From an uncultured Lachnospiraceae bacterium (GTDB lineage: Bacteria; Bacillota; Clostridia; Lachnospirales; Lachnospiraceae), in the NCBI GenBank assembly GCA_947626285.1, contig CANQRR010000020.1, positions 1 through 56,410 on the forward strand: a DNA stretch of 56,410 bases. The letters are read 5' to 3'. A program made the translations under genes and the position numbers. Shown here in pieces: positions 33,811-43,833 of the stretch; position 1 is the stretch's first letter; every line of letters starts with the position of its first letter. Below the pieces are notes generated by a model that saw nothing but the letters and a program-made list of their open reading frames with translations, was not told the origin of the DNA and searched no databases.

Positions 33811-35645
33811 ATTCCAAGATACTCCTTCCATGTCTTCAGATCTGACATTCTGTCCGCTTCCTTTCGATAAGTTTCCGCCACTTTTCGAAAGCTGATGCAT
33901 TCTGCCGTCATCATAATACAGCGCAGAATACCCTCTAATAGCTTGCGGCAATTCTTCTCAGTGACCAATGCCAATCCACTGGTCGGCTCATACAGAAGAA
34001 TCCTCTTTCGTCGGAACGCATCATTAAGACTATCTGTCGGCATGATGACTCTGATCCGCCGATCTCCCGGTAGCAACAAGCCAATCAGAGTCAGCCCATA
34101 ACCATAGACATGAGTTTTTTTTCGTCGAATCCCCTTTTCATATCTGACATACGATTGGGGTTCTTTTAACCCGTCTTCCCTCTGCTCAATCTGTCCCCGC
34201 ACATCCTGATACTCCTCTTCTGTCAACTCATCCCGTAACTCCCCCAACGGTTTCATCCTGTAATACATTGACAAAACCTTTTTGTTCAATTCCTCCGGGG
34301 CTTGCGCCAGCAACCACTCTGGCCCTTTCAAAAAGTCTGTAAAACCCTGATATATCAGATTTAGATCACAATATTTGAGTCTGACCATAGCAGCTGCAGA
34401 TGCCAACAATACGATTTTCAATGCCGTCAACGTCTGTCGTTTCTCCTGATGCAACGCAGTTTCAATCAGGCTGTTTCTGATATCATAGTACAAACTGCTT
34501 CCACGAAAACGGAGATCAGCCCCTATATGCCAAACGCTGATTCCATTCAAAAAGACAATCCCTTTTTCTCGATTCCTCAATCCGTATTCTATGTCATCAT
34601 GATGAAAAAACAGCGGAAGCGGCAGATTATCTGCTCTCACTGTTCCCATGGAATAACAGCACAGCCACCAGCCGGAATATATTTCTCTCTCCATTTCCGT
34701 CCCCAGCAGATATCTACTGCAGGCATTGGCACAATTTCTTAAATCCAGATCCCCCTCTGGAGCAATGATCCGTCCGGATTTCCATAGTTCCCCGGCACAA
34801 TGCAGTACATAAGGCATTTCCTCTCGTAGCATCGTGCCGCCAATCGTGATATCCTTCCATTCTTCCTTTAGCGTTGCCGTTAATCCATAAATCCTTACAA
34901 ATGCATCCGTCTCAGCAACAGCATCGTCATCCATCAATAATAAATGGGTAAAAACTTTCTGACTCTCTGTTTCCATTATCTCAATCATCCCGCGGGTAAA
35001 TCCCCCAGCTCCACCGGCATTCCTGTTCGGCAGGATTACTGCCTTCCCTGCATAGCTGGCCACAAGTTCCTGCACTTCTTCGCAGTCATTAAGAGTCTTT
35101 CCGTTATCGACAACATAGAGTTTTATCCTAGATGAAACATCCAGCTCTGTTCGGTCAAAGATGCGTGTCTTTATCTGTTTCAGGTTCCATGTCACATATG
35201 CCTCACGCTTATAGGTACATATCACGGTCCCGATACGGACATCCCGAACTTGTCCTTCCGGCAGAACTGTCGTATAAAAACCAGATACAAATGGCTCTAT
35301 CGTAGCCGACTCTTCTCGAATAAGAGCAAACCAAAAACATCCGTCCCCATATTTTTCATAGGGGAACGGTATGTGATATTCTTTCCGCATTTTGGAATTC
35401 AGGGGAATAGTGTCAATATCCTTCCCGTCATGAACCAGAATCAGAGCACTGTATCCCTGAAGCTGAAGATCCAGACTCAGATTTTCAATGCATGTGTAAC
35501 GTTTCCGTTTTTCTATATAAAACAAATTAAAGTACCCATCAAAATCTGTTCTGTTTTCTGTCCTGTAATAATATAGTTCCTCTACATCGCATACCGTTGC
35601 ATCTGGCAACAGAATGCTCTGAAGCTGCACCATCTTCTCATCCAA
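33807..35645 (-). CDS. GlfT2-like galactofuranosyltransferase (second)
   Basis: A 612-residue paralog of the gene at 27843-29624. It has the same N-terminal beta-sandwich (about 1-133), GTVICTYKRE near 139, NAGGAGGFTRGM near 209, the metal-site MDDDA at 238-242 and a helical C-terminal region. It probably adds galactofuranose or a related sugar in a different linkage. Its stop overlaps the permease start by 4 bp. Confidence 0.85.
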   Translation of the reverse strand: MDEKMVQLQSILLPDATVCDVEELYYYRTENRTDFDGYFNLFYIEKRKRYTCIENLSLDLQLQGYSALILVHDGKDIDTIPLNSKMRKEYHIPFPYEKYGDGCFWFALIREESATIEPFVSGFYTTVLPEGQVRDVRIGTVICTYKREAYVTWNLKQIKTRIFDRTELDVSSRIKLYVVDNGKTLNDCEEVQELVASYAGKAVILPNRNAGGAGGFTRGMIEIMETESQKVFTHLLLMDDDAVAETDAFVRIYGLTATLKEEWKDITIGGTMLREEMPYVLHCAGELWKSGRIIAPEGDLDLRNCANACSRYLLGTEMEREIYSGWWLCCYSMGTVRADNLPLPLFFHHDDIEYGLRNREKGIVFLNGISVWHIGADLRFRGSSLYYDIRNSLIETALHQEKRQTLTALKIVLLASAAAMVRLKYCDLNLIYQGFTDFLKGPEWLLAQAPEELNKKVLSMYYRMKPLGELRDELTEEEYQDVRGQIEQREDGLKEPQSYVRYEKGIRRKKTHVYGYGLTLIGLLLPGDRRIRVIMPTDSLNDAFRRKRILLYEPTSGLALVTEKNCRKLLEGILRCIMMTAECISFRKVAETYRKEADRMSDLKTWKEYLGI

Positions 35646-35664
35646 TCCGTTTTCCTCTTTCCAC

Positions 35665-36687
35665 CTACCGATACTTCCACCTTACGAGCCAGCCCGCCAA
35701 CCCATACAAATGATATCCACTCCGGCGCAGGATGGACACCGCCGGATTTTGATTTCTGTTGTAGATTTCCGGGTATCTTTCTTTCATCTGTTTGTCAAGC
35801 TGCATCAGCTGTTGTTTCCTTTTCTTTGATGATGGATAACCCAAAATAATCTTTATCTTTCCGGCTGTGTGTATGGACAAAAGTCTGCATATATAGGCTG
35901 CTCTCGCCGGTGTGCAGGGAATCTCCCCGCCAAGTTTTCCATAGAAACACAGAAGCGAATCTGCCACCTTGTCATAATCTTTCTCATTCCTCTGCATCTG
36001 TCCAAGTCCCACACTCTGACCACCGCGGCCGATGCGATAGCGATAAACATCCGCATCTATGAAACATATTGTCCTCACCCACGGAATCGGATAGGCAACA
36101 TATTCCTTGTCCACATAATAACAATGCTCGTCTACACGAATCCTGTGTTCCTGCAGGATAGCTGTCCGAATCGTCATATTATGCATACGTACATAAATCC
36201 TGTCCGACACTTCATCAAATCGGTAGATTTGTCCGTATCGGACACCCTTAAATGGTTCTTTCTCAGGGCGTTTCAGGCAGAATGTTTCACTATGCCGTTT
36301 ATCCTCCGTCGCCCACTGGAAACTCGAATAGATGATGTCTGTCAGCTGATCAGCCTGTTCCCTCAGGGTATACATTAATTCCGTGAAACCTTTCTGGTCT
36401 ACCCAGTCATCCGCGTCCACTACCTTGAAATACAGCCCTTTGGCATGCTCAATACCCCGGTTGATGCCAGAGCCGTGCCCACCGTTCGCTTTATGGATCA
36501 CACGAACAACATCCGTGTACCTAGCGGCATATTCATCCGCAATCTCCCCTGTCCTGTCCGTCGAACCATCGTCGACCACCAGAACCTCTAAATCATCTGG
36601 TGGTTTCGGGAGGCAGAAAGAATCAAGGTTCTTCTTCAAATATACCTCCGCATTATATGCCGGCACCACGACGGTTAGTAGTTTCAT
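35665..36687 (-). CDS. GT2 glycosyltransferase
   Basis: The 340-residue GT-A enzyme has VVPAYNAEVYL at the start, DDGSTDRTGEIADEY near 38, GINRGIEHAKG near 73 and VDADDWV near 92. No membrane helices are obvious. It probably adds one sugar to the lipid-linked intermediate started by the WcaJ-type transferase. It overlaps the GT4 gene by 4 bp. Confidence 0.88.
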   Translation of the reverse strand: MKLLTVVVPAYNAEVYLKKNLDSFCLPKPPDDLEVLVVDDGSTDRTGEIADEYAARYTDVVRVIHKANGGHGSGINRGIEHAKGLYFKVVDADDWVDQKGFTELMYTLREQADQLTDIIYSSFQWATEDKRHSETFCLKRPEKEPFKGVRYGQIYRFDEVSDRIYVRMHNMTIRTAILQEHRIRVDEHCYYVDKEYVAYPIPWVRTICFIDADVYRYRIGRGGQSVGLGQMQRNEKDYDKVADSLLCFYGKLGGEIPCTPARAAYICRLLSIHTAGKIKIILGYPSSKKRKQQLMQLDKQMKERYPEIYNRNQNPAVSILRRSGYHLYGLAGWLVRWKYR

Positions 36688-37859
36688 GCGTACTCCTCTT
36701 TCATAATCCTTTCCACCTCTTCCAGCCGGTACTTCCCCAGTGCAGAATAATGTGCCTCCACCGATTGCGACAGGTCAGCATCAAGTGCCCTGCGGATGCA
36801 TGCGGCAGTGTCCCTTACATCTTTCGGGTCAAACCGCAGCTCTCTCTCTGGGACCAACTCCCGGTTCCCCCGGATGTCTGAGCAGACCACCGGAGTTTTT
36901 ACCGCAAGCGCTTCCATAAGTGCCATCGAAAGCCCCTCCTGTAGCGATGGGAACACGAACAGATCTGCCGCCTGACACAGCTCCGCGATGTCCGTACGGT
37001 AGCCCAGAAACAGCACTTGCTCCGCAACGCCAAGTCTCTCTGCCAGCGTTTCCAACGCTTTCTGCATCCTTCCCCGGCCGCAGACCACATAGCATAGGTT
37101 CCTGCCGGACTCAGCCCCGATTCCCGACTCTCTCGGATTGTTCCCGTTTACAGACAATGCGAGCGCCCGAATCACAAGCTCCTGATTCTTCCTTCTGATC
37201 AGCTCGCCTACCGAGAGCAGCATCTTCTCATTCTCTCCGATGCCCAGCCTTCTGCGCACCGCCTCCCGATCCGTGCTCCCCGGTCGGAATCGCCTTATGT
37301 CGATGCCAACCCCGGGAAGATAAGTTATTTTTCCTGCCCTCAGCCATCTTTGGGCTCTTTTGTAATCCTCCCGATTGATCGTATTCAGGATATCCGTCCA
37401 GCGAGCGCACAACCATTCCAGCGGAAAATAGAGAAGCCAGTTCTTTGCCGGCGCTCCCTTATAAAAATGGAACCCGTGGGCAGTGTAGATCACCCGGGTT
37501 CCCTCTCTTCTTTCCTTTCGAAAAGCCAGCCGTGTCAGGACCGCACTGATCGGCGCATGGCAGTGAACGAGCGTAAAGCCTTCCCCTGCTAGTCTCTTCA
37601 GCTGGCGGTATGACTTCAGGTGGCTGGAGATATCCCCCGGGTCCCTGCTAAAATCCACCTGCACCACCCGGCAACCCTGTGCCTCCATCTCCTCCTGAAA
37701 CGCCGTAATCTTGCGCAGCGGTCTGGTATTCCCCTTCTCCGAGCAGAAATTTGCTGCCAGGGTCACCTCATATCCGGCCTCCAATAACAGTCTTATGTTG
37801 CTCCGGTTAAAATCATCGAGCATGGACGCCATGGAGGCCGTCATCAATGCTTTCCTCAT
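36684..37859 (-). CDS. GT4 glycosyltransferase (EpsD-like)
   Basis: A 391-residue GT-B enzyme: an N-terminal Rossmann part with VHCHAPISAVL near 97, then the donor domain with LPGVGIDIRRF near 183, LLSVGEL near 213, a PSLQEGLSMALMEA motif near 310 (E-x7-E) and TPVVCSD. It should make an early linkage of the middle polymer. It overlaps both neighbours by 4 bp. Confidence 0.88.
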   Translation of the reverse strand: MRKALMTASMASMLDDFNRSNIRLLLEAGYEVTLAANFCSEKGNTRPLRKITAFQEEMEAQGCRVVQVDFSRDPGDISSHLKSYRQLKRLAGEGFTLVHCHAPISAVLTRLAFRKERREGTRVIYTAHGFHFYKGAPAKNWLLYFPLEWLCARWTDILNTINREDYKRAQRWLRAGKITYLPGVGIDIRRFRPGSTDREAVRRRLGIGENEKMLLSVGELIRRKNQELVIRALALSVNGNNPRESGIGAESGRNLCYVVCGRGRMQKALETLAERLGVAEQVLFLGYRTDIAELCQAADLFVFPSLQEGLSMALMEALAVKTPVVCSDIRGNRELVPERELRFDPKDVRDTAACIRRALDADLSQSVEAHYSALGKYRLEEVERIMKEEYA

Positions 37860-39232
37860 GGTTCCTTCTCCTCAAACCCCTCTGTGCTCTCTTTCATGAA
37901 AAGTATCCTGAATGTCTTGAGGAGGATCTCTATATCCAGTAACAATGAATAATTCTGTATATACATCAGATCCAACTTCAGTTTGTCATACGCCGTGGTA
38001 TTGTATTTCCCGTACACCTGCGCGTAACCGGTCAGGCCGGCCTTTACCTTCATCCGATATGGAAATTCCGGGATCTCCTTCGTGTACATCTCCACATGCT
38101 CGACCCGCTCCGGGCGAGGGCCAACGATACTCATATCACCCTTCAGGATGTTGAAAAGCTGCGGAAGCTCGTCCATCCGGATCGCGCGGATAACCCTTCC
38201 TACAGGCGTGATCCTCGGGTCGCCATCCGTTGCCGGAATTGCGTGCCCATCTTTCTCCGCGTCCACAATCATGCTCCGAAACTTGCAGATTGAAAATACC
38301 TTCCCATCCTTAGTGCAGCGATCCTGCCGATAAAACACCGGACCGCCGTCATATCCCTTGATTGCAATAGCGATTATGACAAACAGAGGTGACATCACTA
38401 TCAGAACCGCCAATGACAGGACGATATCCATCAGACGTTTCGCAAATTTCTGGTCCGCCGTCAGCCCCGCGTTCCGAGACAACAGCAGTGGCGTGTCAAA
38501 CATATGCAGCTTTTCCGCGCTTCCTAAAAGGATATCGGAAATCTTTGGAATCGTATAAGAGCGTATGGATTTCCCATAGCAGTATTTCAGGATCACGTTT
38601 CGTATATGCGATGGGACATCGCAGATGACGACCCCCTCGTACTGACTGATCTTCCGCTCAAGCTCCTTTTCTCCGACACTGATATGCACGGACTCGCAGA
38701 CCTTGATCCGGTCACTACGGGTATGCATCTTCCCCATCAGGCTTGCGATCGGGTACTCCCCATAGATCAAAAGGACATGCCTTCGCGGGTAGATGATCCG
38801 ATACAGGCGGGTGGAGGCGACACTCCATACGCAAATCGCGATGAATTCCACAACAGTCATCGCCAGCAGCGGTCGTACGCTTTGAAAATGTTTCGTGAGC
38901 AGGGTGACCAGCAGGTAGGACATAAAGTTTGTACAGATGCAGGCAAATGACTGCGAGTAGATCAGGTTCCACGAACGCAGGTACCCCACCTGAAAACCAC
39001 CATGAATGATATTGAACACGATAAGCAACAACCCATACACCGCCACCATAAGCCAATGACCGGTTCGATTATACGGAATCTCCATATATTGATTATAATA
39101 GGTGACCCACACATATCCGTATGCAATGGTCTCCAGCGTCAGAATAATCCCGCTGAACAGGAACCTTACGATCCGTTTGTACTGTTCGCTTATCTTATAC
39201 TCTTCTGACCGGTTTCCCTTTGACGGCGCCAT
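37856..39232 (-). CDS. Undecaprenyl-phosphate sugar phosphotransferase (WcaJ type)
   Basis: The 458-residue initiating transferase has about five N-terminal membrane helices, a central Rossmann-like part and the catalytic C-terminal domain. The latter shows FYRQDRCTKDGK, KFRSM, the RMDELPQL motif near 372, GDMSIVGPRPE near 387 and AGLTGYAQV. It transfers a sugar-1-phosphate to undecaprenyl phosphate and starts a repeat unit. It is one of two initiating transferases in the window (the other is at 49982-50689), which implies two glycans or two repeat types. Confidence 0.92.
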   Translation of the reverse strand: MAPSKGNRSEEYKISEQYKRIVRFLFSGIILTLETIAYGYVWVTYYNQYMEIPYNRTGHWLMVAVYGLLLIVFNIIHGGFQVGYLRSWNLIYSQSFACICTNFMSYLLVTLLTKHFQSVRPLLAMTVVEFIAICVWSVASTRLYRIIYPRRHVLLIYGEYPIASLMGKMHTRSDRIKVCESVHISVGEKELERKISQYEGVVICDVPSHIRNVILKYCYGKSIRSYTIPKISDILLGSAEKLHMFDTPLLLSRNAGLTADQKFAKRLMDIVLSLAVLIVMSPLFVIIAIAIKGYDGGPVFYRQDRCTKDGKVFSICKFRSMIVDAEKDGHAIPATDGDPRITPVGRVIRAIRMDELPQLFNILKGDMSIVGPRPERVEHVEMYTKEIPEFPYRMKVKAGLTGYAQVYGKYNTTAYDKLKLDLMYIQNYSLLLDIEILLKTFRILFMKESTEGFEEKEP

Positions 39233-39392
39233 GCTCCCGTTCCCACTCCTTCTCTGTACCCCTGACCTTTATCTTTTTCCCGTTTTCGCATGCCCAGCAG
39301 ACCTGTCTTCCTTCCGGTACAGGCGCTCCGCAGCATACGCAGGTACTTCCCAAAAGTTTCCGGTCACTTTTCCCTGTACGAATGCCTTTCAC
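39195..39392 (-). CDS. Small zinc-ribbon-like protein
   Basis: A 65-residue frame with CVCCGAPVPEGRQVCWAC, two C-x2-C pairs that could bind one zinc. It starts at GTG 39392 (or a nearby CTG) after GGGAGG and overlaps the next gene by 38 bp. Similar short CxxC proteins occur on mobile elements of Lachnospiraceae, so this may be a remnant of an insertion at the boundary between the two glycan modules. Function unknown. Confidence 0.5.
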   Translation of the reverse strand: MKGIRTGKSDRKLLGSTCVCCGAPVPEGRQVCWACENGKKIKVRGTEKEWEREHGAVKGKPVRRV

Positions 39393-39431
39393 TTTCAGAA
39401 TAAACCTCCCACTTGTTTTACTGAAAACATA

Positions 39432-41180
39432 TTATCTTCCAATTACTTTCTTTACCATATCGACGCCCTTTGCACCCAAAATATCTTTTGCAAGCCTCTT
39501 TGTCGCTCCTGCGACAGACACCTCAAGATTATCTATTATCTCATGTGCCGCACTATCATTCTCGCGCTCCGTGAATACTTCCAAAAGCAAAGGGCTTTCT
39601 GTCATTTCAGGCTGAATAAATATGTTCATGGCTGTGAGATATTCTTCTTTGTCTGATGCACTCAGATACGTAAACCCCATATCTTCTGCATAATGCCTTA
39701 CCAGATTCCGCGATTTATTCCCAAAATGTCCTGCTGCAGCGATATAGGGATCGATCTTATCCCCAAGACCAGCTACCGTAGCCAAATTCTGGTATGCATG
39801 AAATTCGTTTCCACAGCCATTGTTCACCAACATAATGCGGACATTATTTCCAATTTGTCGATTACCCAAGGCATTCATATCATAGAAAAAAGCAAGGTCA
39901 CCAAACACCCCGAAAAAAATCTTTTTCGAATCCATCAGGGATGCGCCTATTAAGGAGGAGACACCTCCATCAATCCCGAATCCTCCGGTATTGGCATAAC
40001 AGCATACACTTTTCGGTGCGCTGAAATAATTCCACATGCGCAGTGAGCTTAAGATGCCAAGATGAAGGATTGAACCTTCAGGAAGCTTATGCAATGTATG
40101 CTTGGCTATCCAACCATTGGAAAATGGCAATTCCGGTATTTTCCCTGCCACTTTATCATATTCTCTTATCCACTCATCATACAAGATAGTTCCTTTATCC
40201 TGGATATCCTTGTTGGATACCATTTTTTCAAAGAAGGTATCCTCTTCCATCTCAAAAATGTAACGCAACCTGCCAAACGTGTCACGAAGTTCTCCATCCA
40301 GGTCAACACGCCAGACATGCTTCGGTCTGATGTTCGCATCACTGCCGGATACCTCGCCAATATGGATCATGATATCCAACTGACAGCATACCGCACGATA
40401 CTGAGCTTGGTTCGTTATTAAAAGATATGGCAGACCATACCTCCCTTTATAGTTTCCTGTAAGGTCGCTCAGGACTACTGCATTATATTTTTCACAGAAC
40501 GCGTCGACCGCTTCTGTTAATCTTTGGGACCACGCTTTATGTGCTCCTACAAATATTCCAACCCGATTGCCTGACAAAACCGGAAATGGGTCGTCTTGTT
40601 TTATTCTTTTAATTGGTTGCACTTTTGGCAACTCTTTCATTGAAAATAACGGTTTATGCGCAGTAATGAGGTTGATGTGGACCGGACCGCCCCCATTCCT
40701 TTGAAGTTCCAAAAGAGCTTTGTTGATTTTTACATAGCAGTCCCAGCGATCATCCTCATCTTTAATCTGAGGCACCTCAACACTTAGTTTTACGATATCC
40801 GGCATGGGTGAGCGACGGTCTGTGACTTGAGGTACGTAATGCCCAATCTTTTGGCTGGAAACCGACGATGTGATTGCCAATACCGGCAGTTTTCTGTAAA
40901 AGGCCTCTGTCAGCCCTGAAACATAATTTCGCGAAGCTGTTGCCCCGGTACAGCTAAGCGCTACCGGTTCTCCACTCTGCGCCGCCATTCCACAAGCCAT
41001 GTAAGCAGCCGAGCGTTCATCTACAGAAGAATATATTTCAAAATCCGGATCTTCTTGTATGCTTGCTACAAAAGGTACGTTGCATGTACCCGGGCTAGCA
41101 ATAATACGCCGAATACCATGTTCCTTCAATAACGCAATCAATAACAATGTATTTCTCTCATCTGTATAATTCATCTGCAT
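39432..41180 (-). CDS. Thiamine-diphosphate-dependent enzyme (MenD/ALS-like)
   Basis: The 582-residue protein has the ThDP enzyme layout: ASPGTCNVP near 29, a VDERSAAYMA glutamate region near 53 that would activate the cofactor, ALSCTGATASRNY near 74 and a C-terminal pyrophosphate-binding part with FGDLAFFYDMNAL. It resembles MenD and acetolactate-synthase-type proteins found in polysaccharide clusters. It could make a branched sugar or decarboxylate a keto acid for decoration. AGAGGA precedes ATG 41180. Confidence 0.75.
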   Translation of the reverse strand: MQMNYTDERNTLLLIALLKEHGIRRIIASPGTCNVPFVASIQEDPDFEIYSSVDERSAAYMACGMAAQSGEPVALSCTGATASRNYVSGLTEAFYRKLPVLAITSSVSSQKIGHYVPQVTDRRSPMPDIVKLSVEVPQIKDEDDRWDCYVKINKALLELQRNGGGPVHINLITAHKPLFSMKELPKVQPIKRIKQDDPFPVLSGNRVGIFVGAHKAWSQRLTEAVDAFCEKYNAVVLSDLTGNYKGRYGLPYLLITNQAQYRAVCCQLDIMIHIGEVSGSDANIRPKHVWRVDLDGELRDTFGRLRYIFEMEEDTFFEKMVSNKDIQDKGTILYDEWIREYDKVAGKIPELPFSNGWIAKHTLHKLPEGSILHLGILSSLRMWNYFSAPKSVCCYANTGGFGIDGGVSSLIGASLMDSKKIFFGVFGDLAFFYDMNALGNRQIGNNVRIMLVNNGCGNEFHAYQNLATVAGLGDKIDPYIAAAGHFGNKSRNLVRHYAEDMGFTYLSASDKEEYLTAMNIFIQPEMTESPLLLEVFTERENDSAAHEIIDNLEVSVAGATKRLAKDILGAKGVDMVKKVIGR

Positions 41181-41285
41181 AAATGGATTCCTCTTTTTCC
41201 CGTTTCCAGCAGTCTTTCCTTCTACCTGGCTTTACAGGAGATGCCTTCAGCTGCCTGTTCACCGAAATCGCTCACATTGCGTGCA

Positions 41286-42698
41286 TTAACCCCTCCTACG
41301 AACAAGATCCAAAAGCAACTGTCTCCCCAGCCCCGCCATCCTTACAATGTATTCCATATTCATCAGGACGATCGCGCAAAAGGTCAGTATCGAGCCCCAT
41401 AGGAGCCGTAGGTTCGATGAGACCAGCAGCCCAAGCAGAAGCCCCATGGACACGGCATGTCCAGGGGTCCAGAACCTTAGGCACAGGTACTTCCTCGTGT
41501 CAAAATACCGGTAGACCATTATGATGATATAACTCGCCGCAGCCGCCATGGTCGCCCCGGCTGCACCAAACCGCGGGATCAGCAGCGCGTTCAGGGTGAT
41601 ATTGGCTGCCGCCCCGATAACCGCCGACAAAAGATTTCCCTGCATCTTCTTCTCCACATAGTATGATGTCCCGAAAAACGTACCCATAGAGAGAAAGAGG
41701 TTGCCAAACACAAGGAAGGACGTCGCCCGCCACGAATTGAAATAGGCGTCCGCATATAGAAGGCCTACGATCCGCCTGTTGCACAGGAGCAGCAGCGCGG
41801 AGACCAGGAGCATACCCCGGAAGAACATGTCAAGGGCCCTGTTATTGAACTCCTCCCGGTCGGCGCTTCCCCTCTCACTGATGGCGGAATACTTCCAGCC
41901 CTGCATCAGTATCGTGCTGAACGTGGTCAGCAGCGCAGGGATCTTATACGCGACCGTCAGCAGGCCGTTCTCCTCGACGCCCCTCATGTAGCTGACCATA
42001 AGATGGTCGGAGGAATTGATCGCCCACCACATCATCGAGTTCGGGATCACCGCGATGGAGAACAGGACCATCGACCTCAGCAGGGCGGCATCGATCTTTG
42101 AATGCCGGTACCCTTTGTACTGCTCCCCTAGGATGAACGCCATCACGGCGGTCGTCCCGGTCGCTATTATATAGGCGAGGAGGTATCCCCGCACCCCAAG
42201 CTTTAAGCCTACAAGGAAATAAATGTTCAGGCCGGCGACCAGCGCAGTGTTGACGATGTTGCAAACCGCATACCTGAACAGTTTCTCTTTCCCTCTCAGG
42301 TAGCCTACCGTCGCCTCCCGCAGTGCGCAGAGGACCAGGTAGGCGTAGATATATCCGGCATACCTACTGACCCGCGGCAGGCAGCGGATGACCGGGACAG
42401 ACAGCAGGGAGACCGCAAAACCAAAGGCGATGACCAGGAACTCGATATGCCTGATCTTGGAATCGTCAGCGTCCTTGTCCAGCAGAAAGCGCATCATCGC
42501 CTCGCCTATGCTGAACATGACGAGCGGCGACAGCAGGGTCGAGAACGTGAACACCAGGTCCGCCGTGCCGTACTGCTCCGTTGTGAGTACATGGGTATAG
42601 AACGGCACAAGGATGAAATTGATCGCCTTCGCCGCAATCTCTGAGAGTGCAAACATTGATGTGTTCTTCAACAGATACCGAGACCTTGTGTTCATCAT
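41286..42698 (-). CDS. wzx: Wzx-type polysaccharide flippase
   Basis: A 470-residue protein with about 12-14 membrane helices in the MATE/Wzx style, starting RYLLKNTSMFALSEIAAK and YGTADLVFTF. It should flip lipid-linked repeat units to the outside for the Wzy polymerase at 43834-45333. The gene is strikingly GC-rich compared with the left part of the window. Confidence 0.9.
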   Translation of the reverse strand: MMNTRSRYLLKNTSMFALSEIAAKAINFILVPFYTHVLTTEQYGTADLVFTFSTLLSPLVMFSIGEAMMRFLLDKDADDSKIRHIEFLVIAFGFAVSLLSVPVIRCLPRVSRYAGYIYAYLVLCALREATVGYLRGKEKLFRYAVCNIVNTALVAGLNIYFLVGLKLGVRGYLLAYIIATGTTAVMAFILGEQYKGYRHSKIDAALLRSMVLFSIAVIPNSMMWWAINSSDHLMVSYMRGVEENGLLTVAYKIPALLTTFSTILMQGWKYSAISERGSADREEFNNRALDMFFRGMLLVSALLLLCNRRIVGLLYADAYFNSWRATSFLVFGNLFLSMGTFFGTSYYVEKKMQGNLLSAVIGAAANITLNALLIPRFGAAGATMAAAASYIIIMVYRYFDTRKYLCLRFWTPGHAVSMGLLLGLLVSSNLRLLWGSILTFCAIVLMNMEYIVRMAGLGRQLLLDLVRRRG

Positions 42699-42714
42699 CC
42701 GTCATGCCCCACTT

Positions 42715-43812
42715 TCAGATCCGGCACAGGTTTTTTCTCAAATAATCCATAGTGCTTTCCTTTTCCCTGCAGATGATCGCGTTCGTCCGTTGGTAATCCG
42801 GCACCGATCCATACATCTCCTGCAGCTGGGAGAAATCTGCTATCCTTCTGGAGCCCAGCCCAAGGCGATTCAAGAGGTCGCCCAGCTTCTGCCGGTTGTC
42901 CGGCCGTACCTTCGTCACAAAGTTCTTGTTGTATCTTACCGAGAACACTGTCCCATGGAACGTGTCCGTGATAACAAAGTCTGCGCCTTTTATATAGGCG
43001 AGCAGCTCAAGGGGGGATGCCGGAACCTTCTGGTCAACCCACGGCTGCGCGTCCCCAAGCGAGACAAGCCTTTTCCCGTTCCTTTTGCAGAAGTCTTTTA
43101 TCTCTGTCTGCTCTTTCTCAGAATAGGGTCTTGAATGGTATGTGTAAAGGACGACATAGTCCCGCAGCCGGAAAGGGGGCTCCGGCAGCGGGAAATCGCT
43201 TACCAGGACGGGGTCCAGGTGCATCTCGGGCTCAGCCCCTGTCAATGACCGGATCACATGCCTGGTGTTCTCATCCCGCGCTGACAGCGCCGCAAAACTT
43301 TTCAGGTATGTGCCTACCCTTTCCGTAAGCCCATGCCGCTCCAGCCCTTTCAGGTCCGTATACCCGCAGCTGGCTGCATAGCTCACCACTTTTTCCGCGT
43401 TTATCCCCTGTCCGAACAGCATCGGGGAGAACCCGACGTTCTCCCCCGCCTGCAGGCAGTTGAACACCTCATCGCTCCCGACCACCGCAATGTCAACACG
43501 CTCATCGAACTTATAGCGGTATGACACCCCCAGCTGCGGCAGGAACCTTACACGGTACTCGATGTTAAAATCTGTTTTCCCCAGGATGTAATAGCGGGCA
43601 TAATCCACCGCCCTTACCAATATCGGCGCATACATCTTCACAAGCATCCATGCCCTGGACTTCCCGGAGTACGGAACCACCGGCTTCCCGCACCGATAAT
43701 CGATGAATGTCACCGTATGGCCCAGTGACTCCACCAGACGCTTTAACCCATATGCCTGCAGGAACGAGCCATAATTCGATACCCGCTGCATTGATATTAT
43801 GCCTATCTTCAT
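42715..43812 (-). CDS. Polysaccharide pyruvyl transferase (second)
   Basis: The 365-residue protein matches the CsaB/ExoV-type family: QRVSNYGSFLQAYGLKRLVE near 9, VVGSDEVFN near 110, a middle VVLYTYHSRPYS and the TDTFHGTVFS motif near 283. It adds a pyruvate ketal or related group to a sugar. Unlike the one at 29685-31083 it has no long G tract (the longest run is six) and no coiled-coil head. Confidence 0.85.
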   Translation of the reverse strand: MKIGIISMQRVSNYGSFLQAYGLKRLVESLGHTVTFIDYRCGKPVVPYSGKSRAWMLVKMYAPILVRAVDYARYYILGKTDFNIEYRVRFLPQLGVSYRYKFDERVDIAVVGSDEVFNCLQAGENVGFSPMLFGQGINAEKVVSYAASCGYTDLKGLERHGLTERVGTYLKSFAALSARDENTRHVIRSLTGAEPEMHLDPVLVSDFPLPEPPFRLRDYVVLYTYHSRPYSEKEQTEIKDFCKRNGKRLVSLGDAQPWVDQKVPASPLELLAYIKGADFVITDTFHGTVFSVRYNKNFVTKVRPDNRQKLGDLLNRLGLGSRRIADFSQLQEMYGSVPDYQRTNAIICREKESTMDYLRKNLCRI

Positions 43813-43833
43813 ATTCCGTCCTTAAGTGTTCCT

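Noticed and set aside
33811-33951. Longer N-terminus of the ABC permease
   Set aside because: It lies fully inside the GlfT2-like gene in another frame; the ATGA overlap at 33810 gives the normal family length.
42961-43020. G6 run in the second pyruvyl transferase as another switch
   Set aside because: Six bases is too short for frequent slippage and is within expectation for this GC-rich segment.
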